Notes under the pieces: model-generated
Database searches by the model: none
Seen by the model: only the letters and a program-made list of their open reading frames with translations
What the model was told of the DNA's origin: nothing
Program-made: the position numbers and the translations under genes
Part shown: positions 1 to 8,203 of the stretch, piece by piece
How the letters are laid out: each line of letters starts with the position of its first letter
How positions within the stretch are numbered: position 1 is the first letter of the stretch
From: Oceanispirochaeta sp. M1
Lineage (GTDB): Bacteria; Spirochaetota; Spirochaetia; DSM-2461
Reading direction: 5' to 3'
DNA: 64,000 nt
NCBI RefSeq assembly: GCF_003346715.1
Contig: NZ_QQPQ01000004.1
Span: 124,001 to 188,000, forward strand

Positions 1-1
1 T

Positions 2-331
2 TTTGCCAAATTCAAGGGGGGGAAGGCGGTTGCTTCAGGAGCAGGAGGGATTACTGCTGTCATCCCGATACTCTCACCCCTCTGCCTGATTGTGTTCCTG
101 TTAACAGCAACAATAACAAGATATATATCTTTGGCATCGATCTTTTCCGCCTGGTCTCTTTCCTTATTTTATACAGGACTTGTTCTATTGAAGAGACAGG
201 ATTTCTCCCTTGTTTTCATGATTTACTTCATTCTTATTGGGATGATCATCACCTTACTTCATAGAAAAAATATCAGATCTCTTATTAATGGATCTGAGAG
301 GAAAATTTCCAAATTCTCTAAGAATCACTAA
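2..331 (+). CDS. plsY: Glycerol-3-phosphate acyltransferase PlsY, C-terminal part
   Basis: The gene runs in from outside the window; the visible 109 residues are its C-terminal half. PlsY is an inner-membrane enzyme that moves an acyl chain from acyl phosphate to glycerol 3-phosphate, the first step of phospholipid synthesis. The fragment opens inside the family's glycine motif (KFKGGKAVASGAG), passes through two hydrophobic segments with TRYISLASI, and ends with HRKNIRSLINGSERKI, the usual C-terminal motif of PlsY. The key lysine of the GGK motif is present, so this looks like the catalytic housekeeping copy. It converges, 33 bp away, on a second and divergent PlsY-like gene. The first frame base in the window is position 2. 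Confidence 0.93.
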   Translation, partial: FAKFKGGKAVASGAGGITAVIPILSPLCLIVFLLTATITRYISLASIFSAWSLSLFYTGLVLLKRQDFSLVFMIYFILIGMIITLLHRKNIRSLINGSERKISKFSKNH

Positions 332-364
332 GATATCAAATTGATTGAGTCGATCCCTGTTATT

Positions 365-1072
365 TCAGCGAGGAGCTATATCACTATCCCACTCTTCATT
401 ATTCTGAATAGTTTCCAGCTCTGATTTCCTCTGTTTCATAAAACGCATATTGATACCCAGAATCATAAAAGAAAGGACAAAAGTCCCTATGACAACCGCC
501 GGAAGGTGGCCTCCAATAGAGACATGGGCAAAGAGTGGAATATGGAGAAAGAAGTATGTAGCCAGAGTAATAAATGGAGTGAGTGTTATAAACATAACAG
601 GTGTCCACTGGGAAAACTTATATTTGGCCTTCTTAAAAACAATCTGTACAATAATCCCGCCGATCAGCATGGATGCAAGATATTCAACAGGAACAAAGAA
701 AAGAGAAACTCCCTGCATAGGGCCTACTCCGCCGCCGCCTTTAAACTTGTAGAAGATCGGTTTACAGTGCCCCAGAACGGCTGCAATCCCGATAAGATAG
801 AGCACGGCAAAGTTTAAATTGTTATACTCCCTGAAAAATATTAAATGGAAGATAATAATGGGAATCATAGCCTTTAAGGCATCCAGAAAAGCAACAAGAA
901 AACCCCAGACTTTACCGACATGACGCATTACATTCGATGTACCGGGATTCAGATTACCCATGGTTCGGATATCCTTGCCGGTAACAACCCGGGTTATGAT
1001 GATGGCATAATTTACACACCCTGAAAGATAGGAAATAAGAATAGCCGTAAGGACCTTGAGTACAAAAATCAT
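365..1072 (-). CDS. Divergent PlsY-family membrane protein
   Basis: A 235-residue polytopic membrane protein of the PlsY family. Motif 1 is recognisable near residues 39-50 (GNLNPGTSNVMR) and motif 2 near 101-117 (GHCKPIFYKFKGGGGVG). The GGKG lysine is replaced by glycine, and the C-terminal motif is poorly kept (GINMRFMKQRKSELE, against HRxNIxRL...GTE). Length is slightly above the usual 200-220. The tail from about residue 210 is polar and acidic. A GGAG lies 10 nt before the ATG. It is the last gene of an operon with fakB and fakA, which make the acyl phosphate that PlsY enzymes use. I infer an acyl-phosphate acyltransferase with altered specificity, or a non-catalytic paralogue. The family call is firm; activity is uncertain. 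Confidence 0.82.
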   Translation of the reverse strand: MIFVLKVLTAILISYLSGCVNYAIIITRVVTGKDIRTMGNLNPGTSNVMRHVGKVWGFLVAFLDALKAMIPIIIFHLIFFREYNNLNFAVLYLIGIAAVLGHCKPIFYKFKGGGGVGPMQGVSLFFVPVEYLASMLIGGIIVQIVFKKAKYKFSQWTPVMFITLTPFITLATYFFLHIPLFAHVSIGGHLPAVVIGTFVLSFMILGINMRFMKQRKSELETIQNNEEWDSDIAPR

Positions 1073-1119
1073 GATGAGTTATCTCCTCTATTCTGGTTTT
1101 ATGTTTGGAACAGCCCCTG

Positions 1120-2730
1120 CTATTCCAGAGAAACTATTAGTTCTTCCCGGTTCTGACCACCGTATAATTCCTCTATTTCAAGAGTATCATTTATCTGATG
1201 CAGATATTCCTTTACCTCAGCCAGACAGGAGTCATCAAATTTTTTCCCCTTGAAAAGGGATATATTGCCCATTCCTGTGAGATCATATTTTGCAAAACTT
1301 TCCAGGATGACCTTGCTCCGGGTTTTGGCAACAGAGAGTATTTTACCGTCTGCAATAGAGAAAAAGTCACCTTTTGAGATATCCTCATCCCCAAATCGTG
1401 TATTCATACTGCTTTCAAATACGGAAAAGGATTTTACAAACTCCAGACAGTCATGCATATTCTGTGCATTTTCTGCGATGGTGTCGTTTTCACTGAATCC
1501 GTACATCCCGGCAATTCCCCGGGATACATTTTCTGTGGGAAGAATTGATACTGCCTTGTCACATTCATCCCTGGCCATGATAGCTGCAGGAATAATGTTT
1601 TTATTATTTGTAATGATAATGATGTGATCATTATCAATCTCTCCCACTTTCTCGCACAGCTCATGGGCAGAAGGTAGTTTTTCATCATAAGAGATGGAGT
1701 ACTCTGCACCCAGATTCTGGAAAATTTCGGCAAAACCATCACCGGGAATACAGACAAGAACGGCGTTATCCGTCGCATCCGCCTTCTTGTTAAAGAGATT
1801 TACCTGATCCTGCATATCTTCAATCTTTGTTTTTTCAATTTCCCCGTATGCAGAAAGATATTCTTCCAGCTCCCCGGGATTGTTTGTATGTATATGCAGT
1901 TTTAATAGATCATCTTCGGCAACAAGGGCAATACTGTTGCCCCTGGCCTTGAGGTATTCTCTAAGGTCTCCACCCGGAATCTCTTTATCCAAACGGACAA
2001 GAAGCTCTGTGCAGAAACGAAAACTGACATCATCTCCACCATCAGTATCATCCCCTGTCTGGGGAGGAAAGCGGTAATCGGCTTCTATTTCCACCTGAGG
2101 TTCGGTTCCTGTCAGTGCTGAGAGAAAACCATCAAAGAGGACAATAAACCCAAGGGCTCCTGAATCAATGACTCCTGCACGGGCAAGTACGGGCAAATCA
2201 TTGGGAGTATTCTCCAGGGCCGTTCTGGCACATTCCAGAGCGCCGCTGAAGAGTTCCCGGACATCCGCTACATCCACAGAGCTCATATACTCAGTCATGG
2301 CTGCGATGATTGTGATCATCGTCCCTTCGGTAGGTGAAAACAGTGAAGTATTAACCAGAAAGGAGCCCTGAGAGAATCCTTCTCTCAGATCCTTCATGGA
2401 GATAGCGTCATTTTCAGCGGAAGCATCAAAGAATCCGGCAAAAAATCGGGCAAGTATAAATCCGGAATTACCTCTGCTGTTTCGATTCAGTTCTTCACAG
2501 AATATCCTGGCGATATCTGGCAGGGTCAGTGGATTTGCCTTCTCCAGTCCTGATACGGCAGCCTTAAGACTGCTGGACATATTAGACCCTGTATCCCCAT
2601 CGGGAACAGGGAATACATTGAGATTATTCAGAATCTTATGGTTTCTCTCCAAATGAAGAGAAGCTTTTATAAAGGATTCCTTGAGTAAATCCGGATCTAT
2701 CTGGGTCATTGGTGCGGTCTCCGTGATCAT
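1120..2730 (-). CDS. fakA: Fatty acid kinase ATP-binding subunit FakA (DhaL/DegV-associated)
   Basis: A 536-residue homologue of FakA/YloV. The N-terminal DhaL (DAK2) nucleotide-binding domain shows the metal/ATP motif NVFPVPDGDTGSN (about residues 38-50) and GNSGFILARFFAGF. A central region and a C-terminal FakB-interaction domain follow, ending in the family's EIEELYGGQ...LIVSLE-type tail. FakA phosphorylates fatty acids held by FakB to give acyl phosphate for PlsX/PlsY. Its ATG overlaps the fakB stop codon (ATGA), which suggests translational coupling; a second ATG seven codons in has a CGGAG upstream and could be the real start. Gene order fakB-fakA-plsY-like supports a role in exogenous or recycled fatty acid use. 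Length matches the family. Confidence 0.93.
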   Translation of the reverse strand: MITETAPMTQIDPDLLKESFIKASLHLERNHKILNNLNVFPVPDGDTGSNMSSSLKAAVSGLEKANPLTLPDIARIFCEELNRNSRGNSGFILARFFAGFFDASAENDAISMKDLREGFSQGSFLVNTSLFSPTEGTMITIIAAMTEYMSSVDVADVRELFSGALECARTALENTPNDLPVLARAGVIDSGALGFIVLFDGFLSALTGTEPQVEIEADYRFPPQTGDDTDGGDDVSFRFCTELLVRLDKEIPGGDLREYLKARGNSIALVAEDDLLKLHIHTNNPGELEEYLSAYGEIEKTKIEDMQDQVNLFNKKADATDNAVLVCIPGDGFAEIFQNLGAEYSISYDEKLPSAHELCEKVGEIDNDHIIIITNNKNIIPAAIMARDECDKAVSILPTENVSRGIAGMYGFSENDTIAENAQNMHDCLEFVKSFSVFESSMNTRFGDEDISKGDFFSIADGKILSVAKTRSKVILESFAKYDLTGMGNISLFKGKKFDDSCLAEVKEYLHQINDTLEIEELYGGQNREELIVSLE

Positions 2731-3590
2731 TTAAAAATTGTATATCCTATATCGTAAAAATCGGGTCCCGCATGGGGCATATTGCTGTGATTGGTGTAGT
2801 GAACTTCGGCGTGAACTTCAAAATCCTGCTCATCCAGTAGTTTTTTAAGCTCCTGAGCCTCCTCTTCATGAGGTCCGATAACAGAAAGAACAGCTCTCAG
2901 CTTTGTTCCATTTTTCTTTGCCATATCATCCTGAATAATCTTGATGAATCTCTGGTTTGCCTGATGGTAATTTTTAACCTTACCGATAGACTTTAATACT
3001 CCCGGTTCTTCTTCAAAGGATCCCAGAAGTGCGATTATCTTCATGGCTGAACCCATCAGGGCTTTTGCCAGTCCCAGTCTGCCGGTCCGGTGAAGATAAA
3101 ACAGGTCATACACAACACCCAGGTGGCGGGTATTATCTCTGGCTTTCAGAATAAAATCCTTCACATCATCATATTCCATCCCGCTGTTTACAGCTTCGGC
3201 AGCCTGCTGCACTATGACACTGTATGCCGATGTCAGATGCCGGGAGTTAATATGCTCGATATCAAGTTCGGGATGCTCTTTTAAAAGTTTGTTAATAACA
3301 GCTACTGTAGCCGTCGTGGCTTTACTGTTCTGATGAAGAGAGATGATCTTTTCTCCCTTGTATTTAAGGTAGACCCTCTCAAGATCTTCTTCTCTTAAAC
3401 CGGAGGTAGTAACTTTGTTGTTCTTATCTTTCAGTATAAGACGCAGTTTATCCTTTTCCTCACGGCTCATATCCATAGATGCAGGATAGGGTTCACCATT
3501 CAGAAAAATAGGAAACTCAATAACATCAATACCCAGAGCTTTAACCGTGGGTTGCTCAAGCTGAAGTGCAGAATCGACAACTAATACCAT
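2727..3590 (-). CDS. fakB: DegV-family fatty-acid-binding subunit FakB
   Basis: A 287-residue DegV-fold protein. It shows the early VDSA motif, the TTSGLREEDLERVY segment that corresponds to the fatty-acid carboxyl-binding TS(x)PS region, and the C-terminal DegV domain with HRTGRLG near residue 167. FakB proteins hold a fatty acid and present it to FakA for phosphorylation, then exchange acyl phosphate with PlsX. Acyl-chain specificity cannot be read from the sequence. An AAAGGAG lies just before the ATG. The gene follows the flavoreductase by 44 bp and overlaps fakA by 4 bp, so all are probably co-transcribed. DegV-type glycine-rich tuning residues were not resolved. No second FakB is visible in the window. 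Confidence 0.9.
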   Translation of the reverse strand: MVLVVDSALQLEQPTVKALGIDVIEFPIFLNGEPYPASMDMSREEKDKLRLILKDKNNKVTTSGLREEDLERVYLKYKGEKIISLHQNSKATTATVAVINKLLKEHPELDIEHINSRHLTSAYSVIVQQAAEAVNSGMEYDDVKDFILKARDNTRHLGVVYDLFYLHRTGRLGLAKALMGSAMKIIALLGSFEEEPGVLKSIGKVKNYHQANQRFIKIIQDDMAKKNGTKLRAVLSVIGPHEEEAQELKKLLDEQDFEVHAEVHYTNHSNMPHAGPDFYDIGYTIFK

Positions 3591-3634
3591 ATAAACTCCT
3601 TTTTAAGACCGAAGGACTAAATGTCTCATTCAGT

Positions 3635-4828
3635 TCATGTTACTACTTTTTCCGGGTTTTCGGGTACTCTCAAAATTATATTCCCTTTCGGGTAAGAAAC
3701 ACAGGGATGAATCCAGCCGAATTTCTTATCAGCCTGACGAATACCCGTAAGTCCCTGATCCGCAGAGATCTCTCCCGAAAGGAGCAGAGAACGACACCAG
3801 CCGCACTCTCCAGCTCTGCAGGATGAAGGAGCATCTACTCCTCCCCGTTCCAATGCTGTTAAAAGGGTCTCATTGGACCGGGCTGTCAATTCAATATCTT
3901 CTGCCCCGCCCTTCAGGGTCAGGCTGTATTCTTTAAAAGTCTGATCTCTTTGATCTGTTCCACAACCATAACTTTCCCGGCGAATAAATTTGGGCCTGAG
4001 TGAAAAGGCAGCCAGTTCTCCGTCCATATAACTGTGCATTTCCGGAGGTCCGCAGATAAAAAAGGATGATTCTACCTTCTGCGGGGAAACCTTATCCAGA
4101 CTGTCTCTGATTATTGCAGAGCTGAGTACCCCCTGAGTGTTCATGGCTTGTGGAAAATAGAAAAAGGAGTCGGGATACATATCTGCAAGAGCCTTGAAAT
4201 CGGCGGAGAATACATCGTCCCCATCTTTGTTGAATCCGTAAAACAGAAAGATTTCCAGATCCTGACTCAATAATTCAGGAATCATCGAACGGAAGGGTGT
4301 TATCCCGGAACCTCCCGCGATACAGATAAGTCGATCTGCATCTCTCAGGGGATCATAATAGAAGTTTCCCTGGGGTCCCGATGCATTCAGCCTGCTCCCT
4401 TTCTCCCACTGACGGAATACATGGTCGCTGAAATAACCATCCATATCCAGCTTCTTTCTTTTGATGGTAATTTTATAAAAGTTTCTTTCCATGGATTCGG
4501 AGGGTGAAGATGAAATTGAATAAGGTCTCTTTAAAACAAGCCCCTCCTCACGGGAGGAAAGAACAAGATACTGACCGGCTCGGAAGGCTGCAATTTTCTG
4601 TGTTGAAGAGACCGGACGCAGAATAAATGATCTCATATCGGAGCTTTCATCAATGACTTCATCAATAACAAGATCCTGTGAATCGGGATGAATCAACCCG
4701 GAGAGAAGATTGACACTCCCTTCACTCCTCTGCTCCGATGAAGCAGCAGTAAATAATTTTTCCCTGATCTTGAGGTGCTTTCCAAAGGCTAATAGATCCA
4801 GAAGGCTGTTTTTAATCACAATTTTCAT
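3635..4828 (-). CDS. Ferredoxin-NAD(P)H-type flavoreductase with C-terminal 2Fe-2S domain
   Basis: A 397-residue electron-transfer flavoprotein. After about 60 residues without clear homology comes an FNR-type FAD domain (RPYSISSSP near residue 101). It is followed by an NAD(P)-binding domain (GGSGITPFRSM and FICGPPEMHSYM) and a plant-type 2Fe-2S ferredoxin domain with CxxxxCxxC (CRAGECGWC) and a fourth cysteine about 29 residues on (WIHPCVSYP). This order (FAD, NAD, 2Fe-2S) matches the reductase components of oxygenases and deoxysugar enzymes. The ATG overlaps the stop of the upstream FAD oxidoreductase by 4 bp, so it probably supplies electrons to that enzyme. No hydroxylase component lies nearby. 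The substrate of the pair is unknown. Confidence 0.85.
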   Translation of the reverse strand: MKIVIKNSLLDLLAFGKHLKIREKLFTAASSEQRSEGSVNLLSGLIHPDSQDLVIDEVIDESSDMRSFILRPVSSTQKIAAFRAGQYLVLSSREEGLVLKRPYSISSSPSESMERNFYKITIKRKKLDMDGYFSDHVFRQWEKGSRLNASGPQGNFYYDPLRDADRLICIAGGSGITPFRSMIPELLSQDLEIFLFYGFNKDGDDVFSADFKALADMYPDSFFYFPQAMNTQGVLSSAIIRDSLDKVSPQKVESSFFICGPPEMHSYMDGELAAFSLRPKFIRRESYGCGTDQRDQTFKEYSLTLKGGAEDIELTARSNETLLTALERGGVDAPSSCRAGECGWCRSLLLSGEISADQGLTGIRQADKKFGWIHPCVSYPKGNIILRVPENPEKVVT

Positions 4829-6351
4829 GATTTATCCCCTCTGGAAGATAAAATATCTTCCGCGGCAGCTTTACCGGACAGGATAGAGCTGCTGTAGCCG
4901 TGGGCCCTGTAGGAGTATCCTCCGCAGAAAACCAGTCCCTTAAAATAGTTTTCCTTCTCCTTACCCAGTACCCGGGGGATTATCCCATCCCAGGGTTCGG
5001 GCTCATATCCGTAAACCAGTCCGTTCCAGGCACCCGTATAGCGGGCAAATGTCTGTGGAGTAGCCACTTCAATCTCTTCAATATGACTTCTCAGATCGAC
5101 CCCGGTGGCCGATTCAAACTGATTAATCATTATGTCGGCTATGACTTTCTTGGCTTCAAAATAATCCACGGGGAGTATTTTATCCCATGACCCGTCACTC
5201 TGCCCTACAGTCATGGATAAAATGCATGTCCCCGGGGGAGAGCAGCCGGGATTCCCGACATTGAGGCAGACAGAAGCCTGCATAATATTTTCTGATTTAT
5301 AATCATGGCTTGCTTCATACAGCTCCTCTGTATCCATATGGGGAGCGATAAAATAACTATAGTCCTCCAGACCCAGTGATTTATGATCAATATCCAGTCC
5401 CAGATAAACCACAGCCAGGCTGAATCCGTGTATCCGGCTGTTAACATTCTGATGAGCCATCTTCGGGATATCGGAAGAAGGAGAAATAAGACTGCTGTAG
5501 ACTCTGGTGGGAGAGCTGTTGCACACGACATTCGGGCAGGAGATTTCTTCGCCTGAAGAGAGCCGAACTCCCCGGACTTCTCCATTTTCTGTCAGGATTT
5601 TATCAACCCGGCTGTTCATTCGGCACTCCCCGCCCTGAGCCTCTATGGCATGAATAAAGGCAGATGAAATTTCATGAGATCGAAGCGTGGGAATGGCAGC
5701 CGAATGACTCATATAGGCATTAAGCATTGAAGCCCAGAGCGAAAAAGAGACACGCTCCATGGGGACTCCCAGATAACACCAGTAAGGATATAGAATATCC
5801 TTTGCAGCCTGGGGGATTTTTAGAGCATCAGCCACCTCTTCGGCGGTATAGGAACCGGTTCGAATGAAATTGCCGTGTTCCCTGAGGAGTTTGAGATAAC
5901 TGAGATCATCCTGATGATTATTGAGATATCCGAATGCTGCCTGAACCTCAATACAGAGATCCCGGTAGTTCTCAAGGGGCTCCCGGCTGCCGGGAACATT
6001 GTCAGCAATGACATCGATAAGATTATCCCAGCCGAAGGGGACACGAACATTTAGATTTTTCTCTGTAAGAATGACTCTGTAAGCTTCGGGAATTTCCAGA
6101 AAATCAATATCAAGTTCCGCATCATCTTTAAGATAACGAATGACACTTCGAATATCCTTTGTTGTTGCCGGATCGGGAATCTCATGAAGAGAGGGTTCAA
6201 ACTCAAAGCGACCCCGTACAAAACTGCTGGCAAATCCGCCAGGCAGGTTATGCTGCTCCAGCAGCAGTGTTTTAATTCCATTTTTTGAAAGTTCAAAAGC
6301 CGCACAAAGTCCACCAAGACCGGCACCCATAACAACAGCATCATAGCTCAT
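4825..6351 (-). CDS. Phytoene-dehydrogenase-like FAD-dependent oxidoreductase
   Basis: About 508 residues, a flavin amine-oxidase/phytoene-desaturase-like protein. The N-terminal dinucleotide-binding motif is GAGLGGLCAAFELSKNG, followed by LLLEQHNLPGGFASSF, as in carotenoid isomerases, retinol saturases and related reductases. The C-terminus has the FAD-contacting segment FCGGYSYRAHGYSSSILSGKAAAEDI. I take MSYDAVV (ATG at 6351) as the start because an extended -10 (TGGTATACT) ends at 6362, too close for an upstream leader; an ATG three codons earlier (6360) is the alternative. It heads the operon with a 2Fe-2S flavoreductase and the fatty acid kinase genes. I infer a redox step on a lipid or isoprenoid chain. 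No carotenoid genes are nearby, so a pigment role is unsupported. Confidence 0.82.
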   Translation of the reverse strand: MSYDAVVMGAGLGGLCAAFELSKNGIKTLLLEQHNLPGGFASSFVRGRFEFEPSLHEIPDPATTKDIRSVIRYLKDDAELDIDFLEIPEAYRVILTEKNLNVRVPFGWDNLIDVIADNVPGSREPLENYRDLCIEVQAAFGYLNNHQDDLSYLKLLREHGNFIRTGSYTAEEVADALKIPQAAKDILYPYWCYLGVPMERVSFSLWASMLNAYMSHSAAIPTLRSHEISSAFIHAIEAQGGECRMNSRVDKILTENGEVRGVRLSSGEEISCPNVVCNSSPTRVYSSLISPSSDIPKMAHQNVNSRIHGFSLAVVYLGLDIDHKSLGLEDYSYFIAPHMDTEELYEASHDYKSENIMQASVCLNVGNPGCSPPGTCILSMTVGQSDGSWDKILPVDYFEAKKVIADIMINQFESATGVDLRSHIEEIEVATPQTFARYTGAWNGLVYGYEPEPWDGIIPRVLGKEKENYFKGLVFCGGYSYRAHGYSSSILSGKAAAEDILSSRGDKS

Positions 6352-6361
6352 AATGAACATT

Positions 6362-6370
6362 AGTATACCA
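6362..6370 (-). promoter_or_regulatory. Extended -10 promoter of the FAD oxidoreductase-fak operon
   Basis: On the minus strand TGG precedes TATACT (6367-6362), an extended -10 element without a good -35; a run of C lies where the -35 would be. The predicted start point falls about 4 nt before the ATG at 6351, giving an almost leaderless mRNA. The divergent ABC exporter promoter lies less than 80 bp away. Confidence 0.55.
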
Positions 6371-6419
6371 GTAATAATGAGAGGGGGGGGAAATATTATT
6401 CCTCCCCTGAAATAGCAGA

Positions 6420-6449
6420 TTGGCAGGATGCACTTTCATCGGGTATAGT
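6420..6449 (+). promoter_or_regulatory. Sigma-70-type promoter of the ABC exporter (leaderless)
   Basis: TTGGCA (6420-6425), an 18-nt spacer and TATAGT (6444-6449) precede the ATG at 6456 by only 6 nt. There is no Shine-Dalgarno sequence in the gap, so transcription probably begins at or next to the start codon. Confidence 0.6.
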
Positions 6450-6455
6450 GGCTCC

Positions 6456-8186
6456 ATGATCAGAAAATTCATCTCCTATTACAGGCCCCATAAAAATCTT
6501 TTTATCCTGGATATGTTCTGTGCTGTCACAGCTTCTGTCCTTGCCATAATATTCCCCTTTATAACCAGAACCCTCCTGGGAGAATACCTTCCGGCAGGAA
6601 ATTTAAACATGATATTCAAGGCTCTGTCTCTTATGTTCGCCATCTATATTGCAAAAGCCCTGCTGACCTACATCAGGGTCAAATGGGGACATATTCTTGG
6701 TGTCCGGATTGAAGCCGATATGAGACGGGACCTTTTTGCCCATATACAGAAACTCTCTTTCAACTACTTTGACAAGGTAAAAACCGGACACCTCATGAGC
6801 CGGATATCCAACGATCTCAATATAATTGCCGAGGTAGCCCACCATGCTCCCGAGGATCTTCTGATATCCACAGTGGTCCTGATCATGGCGTATTCTGTCA
6901 TGTTTGTTTTCAATGCCCAACTGGCATTGATATCCCTTATCCCCCTCCCTTTTATGCTGATATGGGGTCTGATAATGGGTTCCCGCATGAGAAAAGGATT
7001 CCGTCTGGTCCGGAAAGAGATCGCAGACATCAACAGTACTGTAGAAAACTCCGTACAGGGTATCCGAGAAGTAAAATCCTTTGCAAATGAAAATATGGAA
7101 AACAGTAAATTCCATAAGACCAATACAAGTTTTCGAATGGCAAAAGAGATCATGTATCAGAAGATGGCCCAGTTCCACTCATTTATGGACTTCCTGCGGG
7201 AGATGTACTACTTCTGTATTATTGCAGGAGGAACATTACTTATTTTTCAGGGCAGTCTGGCCCTGGTGGATCTTCTTGCGTTCATCCTCTATGTAGGAGT
7301 TGTTCTGCCACCCATTGACCGGCTGATTAACTTCACCGAACAGATGCAGCAGGGAATCTCCTCCTTTGAACGTTTTCTCGAAGTCATGGAACTTGATCCG
7401 GATATTATAGATAGTAAAGATGCTGTCCCATTCCAGCCCACAGGGGCCGGTCTGAACATAAAGAATCTCAGTTTCCGTTATGAAAAATCTCCCGACTGGA
7501 TTCTCAAGAATATCAATATGGAGATCAAAGTAGGAGAAACCATTGCTCTTGCCGGTGAGTCGGGAGCAGGAAAAAGTACTATAGCTGCATTGATCCCCCG
7601 TTTCTATGAATTGAACAAAGGTGAAATAACAATTGATGGACAGAAGATCTCTTCAGTAACACAGGAGAGTCTAAGAAAATCCATAGGCATTGTGCAGCAG
7701 AATGTATTCCTCTTTGACGGTACTATCAGGGAAAATATATCCTATGGAAATCCCGATGCCACAGAAGAAGAACTGCAGGAAGCTCTTGTAATGGCAAACC
7801 TTGAGGAATTTGTGGCAGGACTGACTGACGGAATCGAAACAGAAGTTGGAGAGAGGGGGGTCCTTCTTTCGGGAGGACAGAAGCAGAGAATATCCATCGC
7901 AAGAGTGTTTCTGAAAAACCCTGAACTGCTTATTCTGGATGAAGCCACCAGTTCACTGGATAATGAGTCAGAAAGCCTTATTCAGGAAGCTCTGTGGAAA
8001 CTCAGCCGTGACAGAACAACGATTATCATCGCACACAGACTTTCCACCATCATGAAAGCTGATAGAATCTATGTAATGAAGCAGGGAGAGATAGTGGAAC
8101 AGGGTTCCCATACAGAACTGCTGGAGATGAATGGTTACTACAAATCACTGGCTGATAAGGGCACTCTTGTAGCAGTGGAAGAGTGA
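6456..8186 (+). CDS. ABC exporter, fused transmembrane and ATP-binding domains
   Basis: About 576 residues, a type IV (ABCB/MsbA-like) half-transporter that would work as a homodimer. Six transmembrane helices fill residues 1-310. The nucleotide-binding domain has Walker A GESGAGKST, Q-loop QQNVFLFDG, signature LSGGQKQR, Walker B LLILDEAT and the H-loop AHRLST, so all catalytic elements are present. The start MIRKFISYYRPHKN at 6456 gives the normal family length and lies 6 nt after a -10 box; a TTG at 6420 in the same frame falls inside the -35 and is unlikely. Only one half-transporter is visible, so a heterodimer partner would have to be elsewhere. Substrate (lipid, peptide or drug) cannot be told. 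Confidence 0.92.
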   Translation: MIRKFISYYRPHKNLFILDMFCAVTASVLAIIFPFITRTLLGEYLPAGNLNMIFKALSLMFAIYIAKALLTYIRVKWGHILGVRIEADMRRDLFAHIQKLSFNYFDKVKTGHLMSRISNDLNIIAEVAHHAPEDLLISTVVLIMAYSVMFVFNAQLALISLIPLPFMLIWGLIMGSRMRKGFRLVRKEIADINSTVENSVQGIREVKSFANENMENSKFHKTNTSFRMAKEIMYQKMAQFHSFMDFLREMYYFCIIAGGTLLIFQGSLALVDLLAFILYVGVVLPPIDRLINFTEQMQQGISSFERFLEVMELDPDIIDSKDAVPFQPTGAGLNIKNLSFRYEKSPDWILKNINMEIKVGETIALAGESGAGKSTIAALIPRFYELNKGEITIDGQKISSVTQESLRKSIGIVQQNVFLFDGTIRENISYGNPDATEEELQEALVMANLEEFVAGLTDGIETEVGERGVLLSGGQKQRISIARVFLKNPELLILDEATSSLDNESESLIQEALWKLSRDRTTIIIAHRLSTIMKADRIYVMKQGEIVEQGSHTELLEMNGYYKSLADKGTLVAVEE

Positions 8187-8203
8187 CAGGAACTTTAATC
8201 AAT

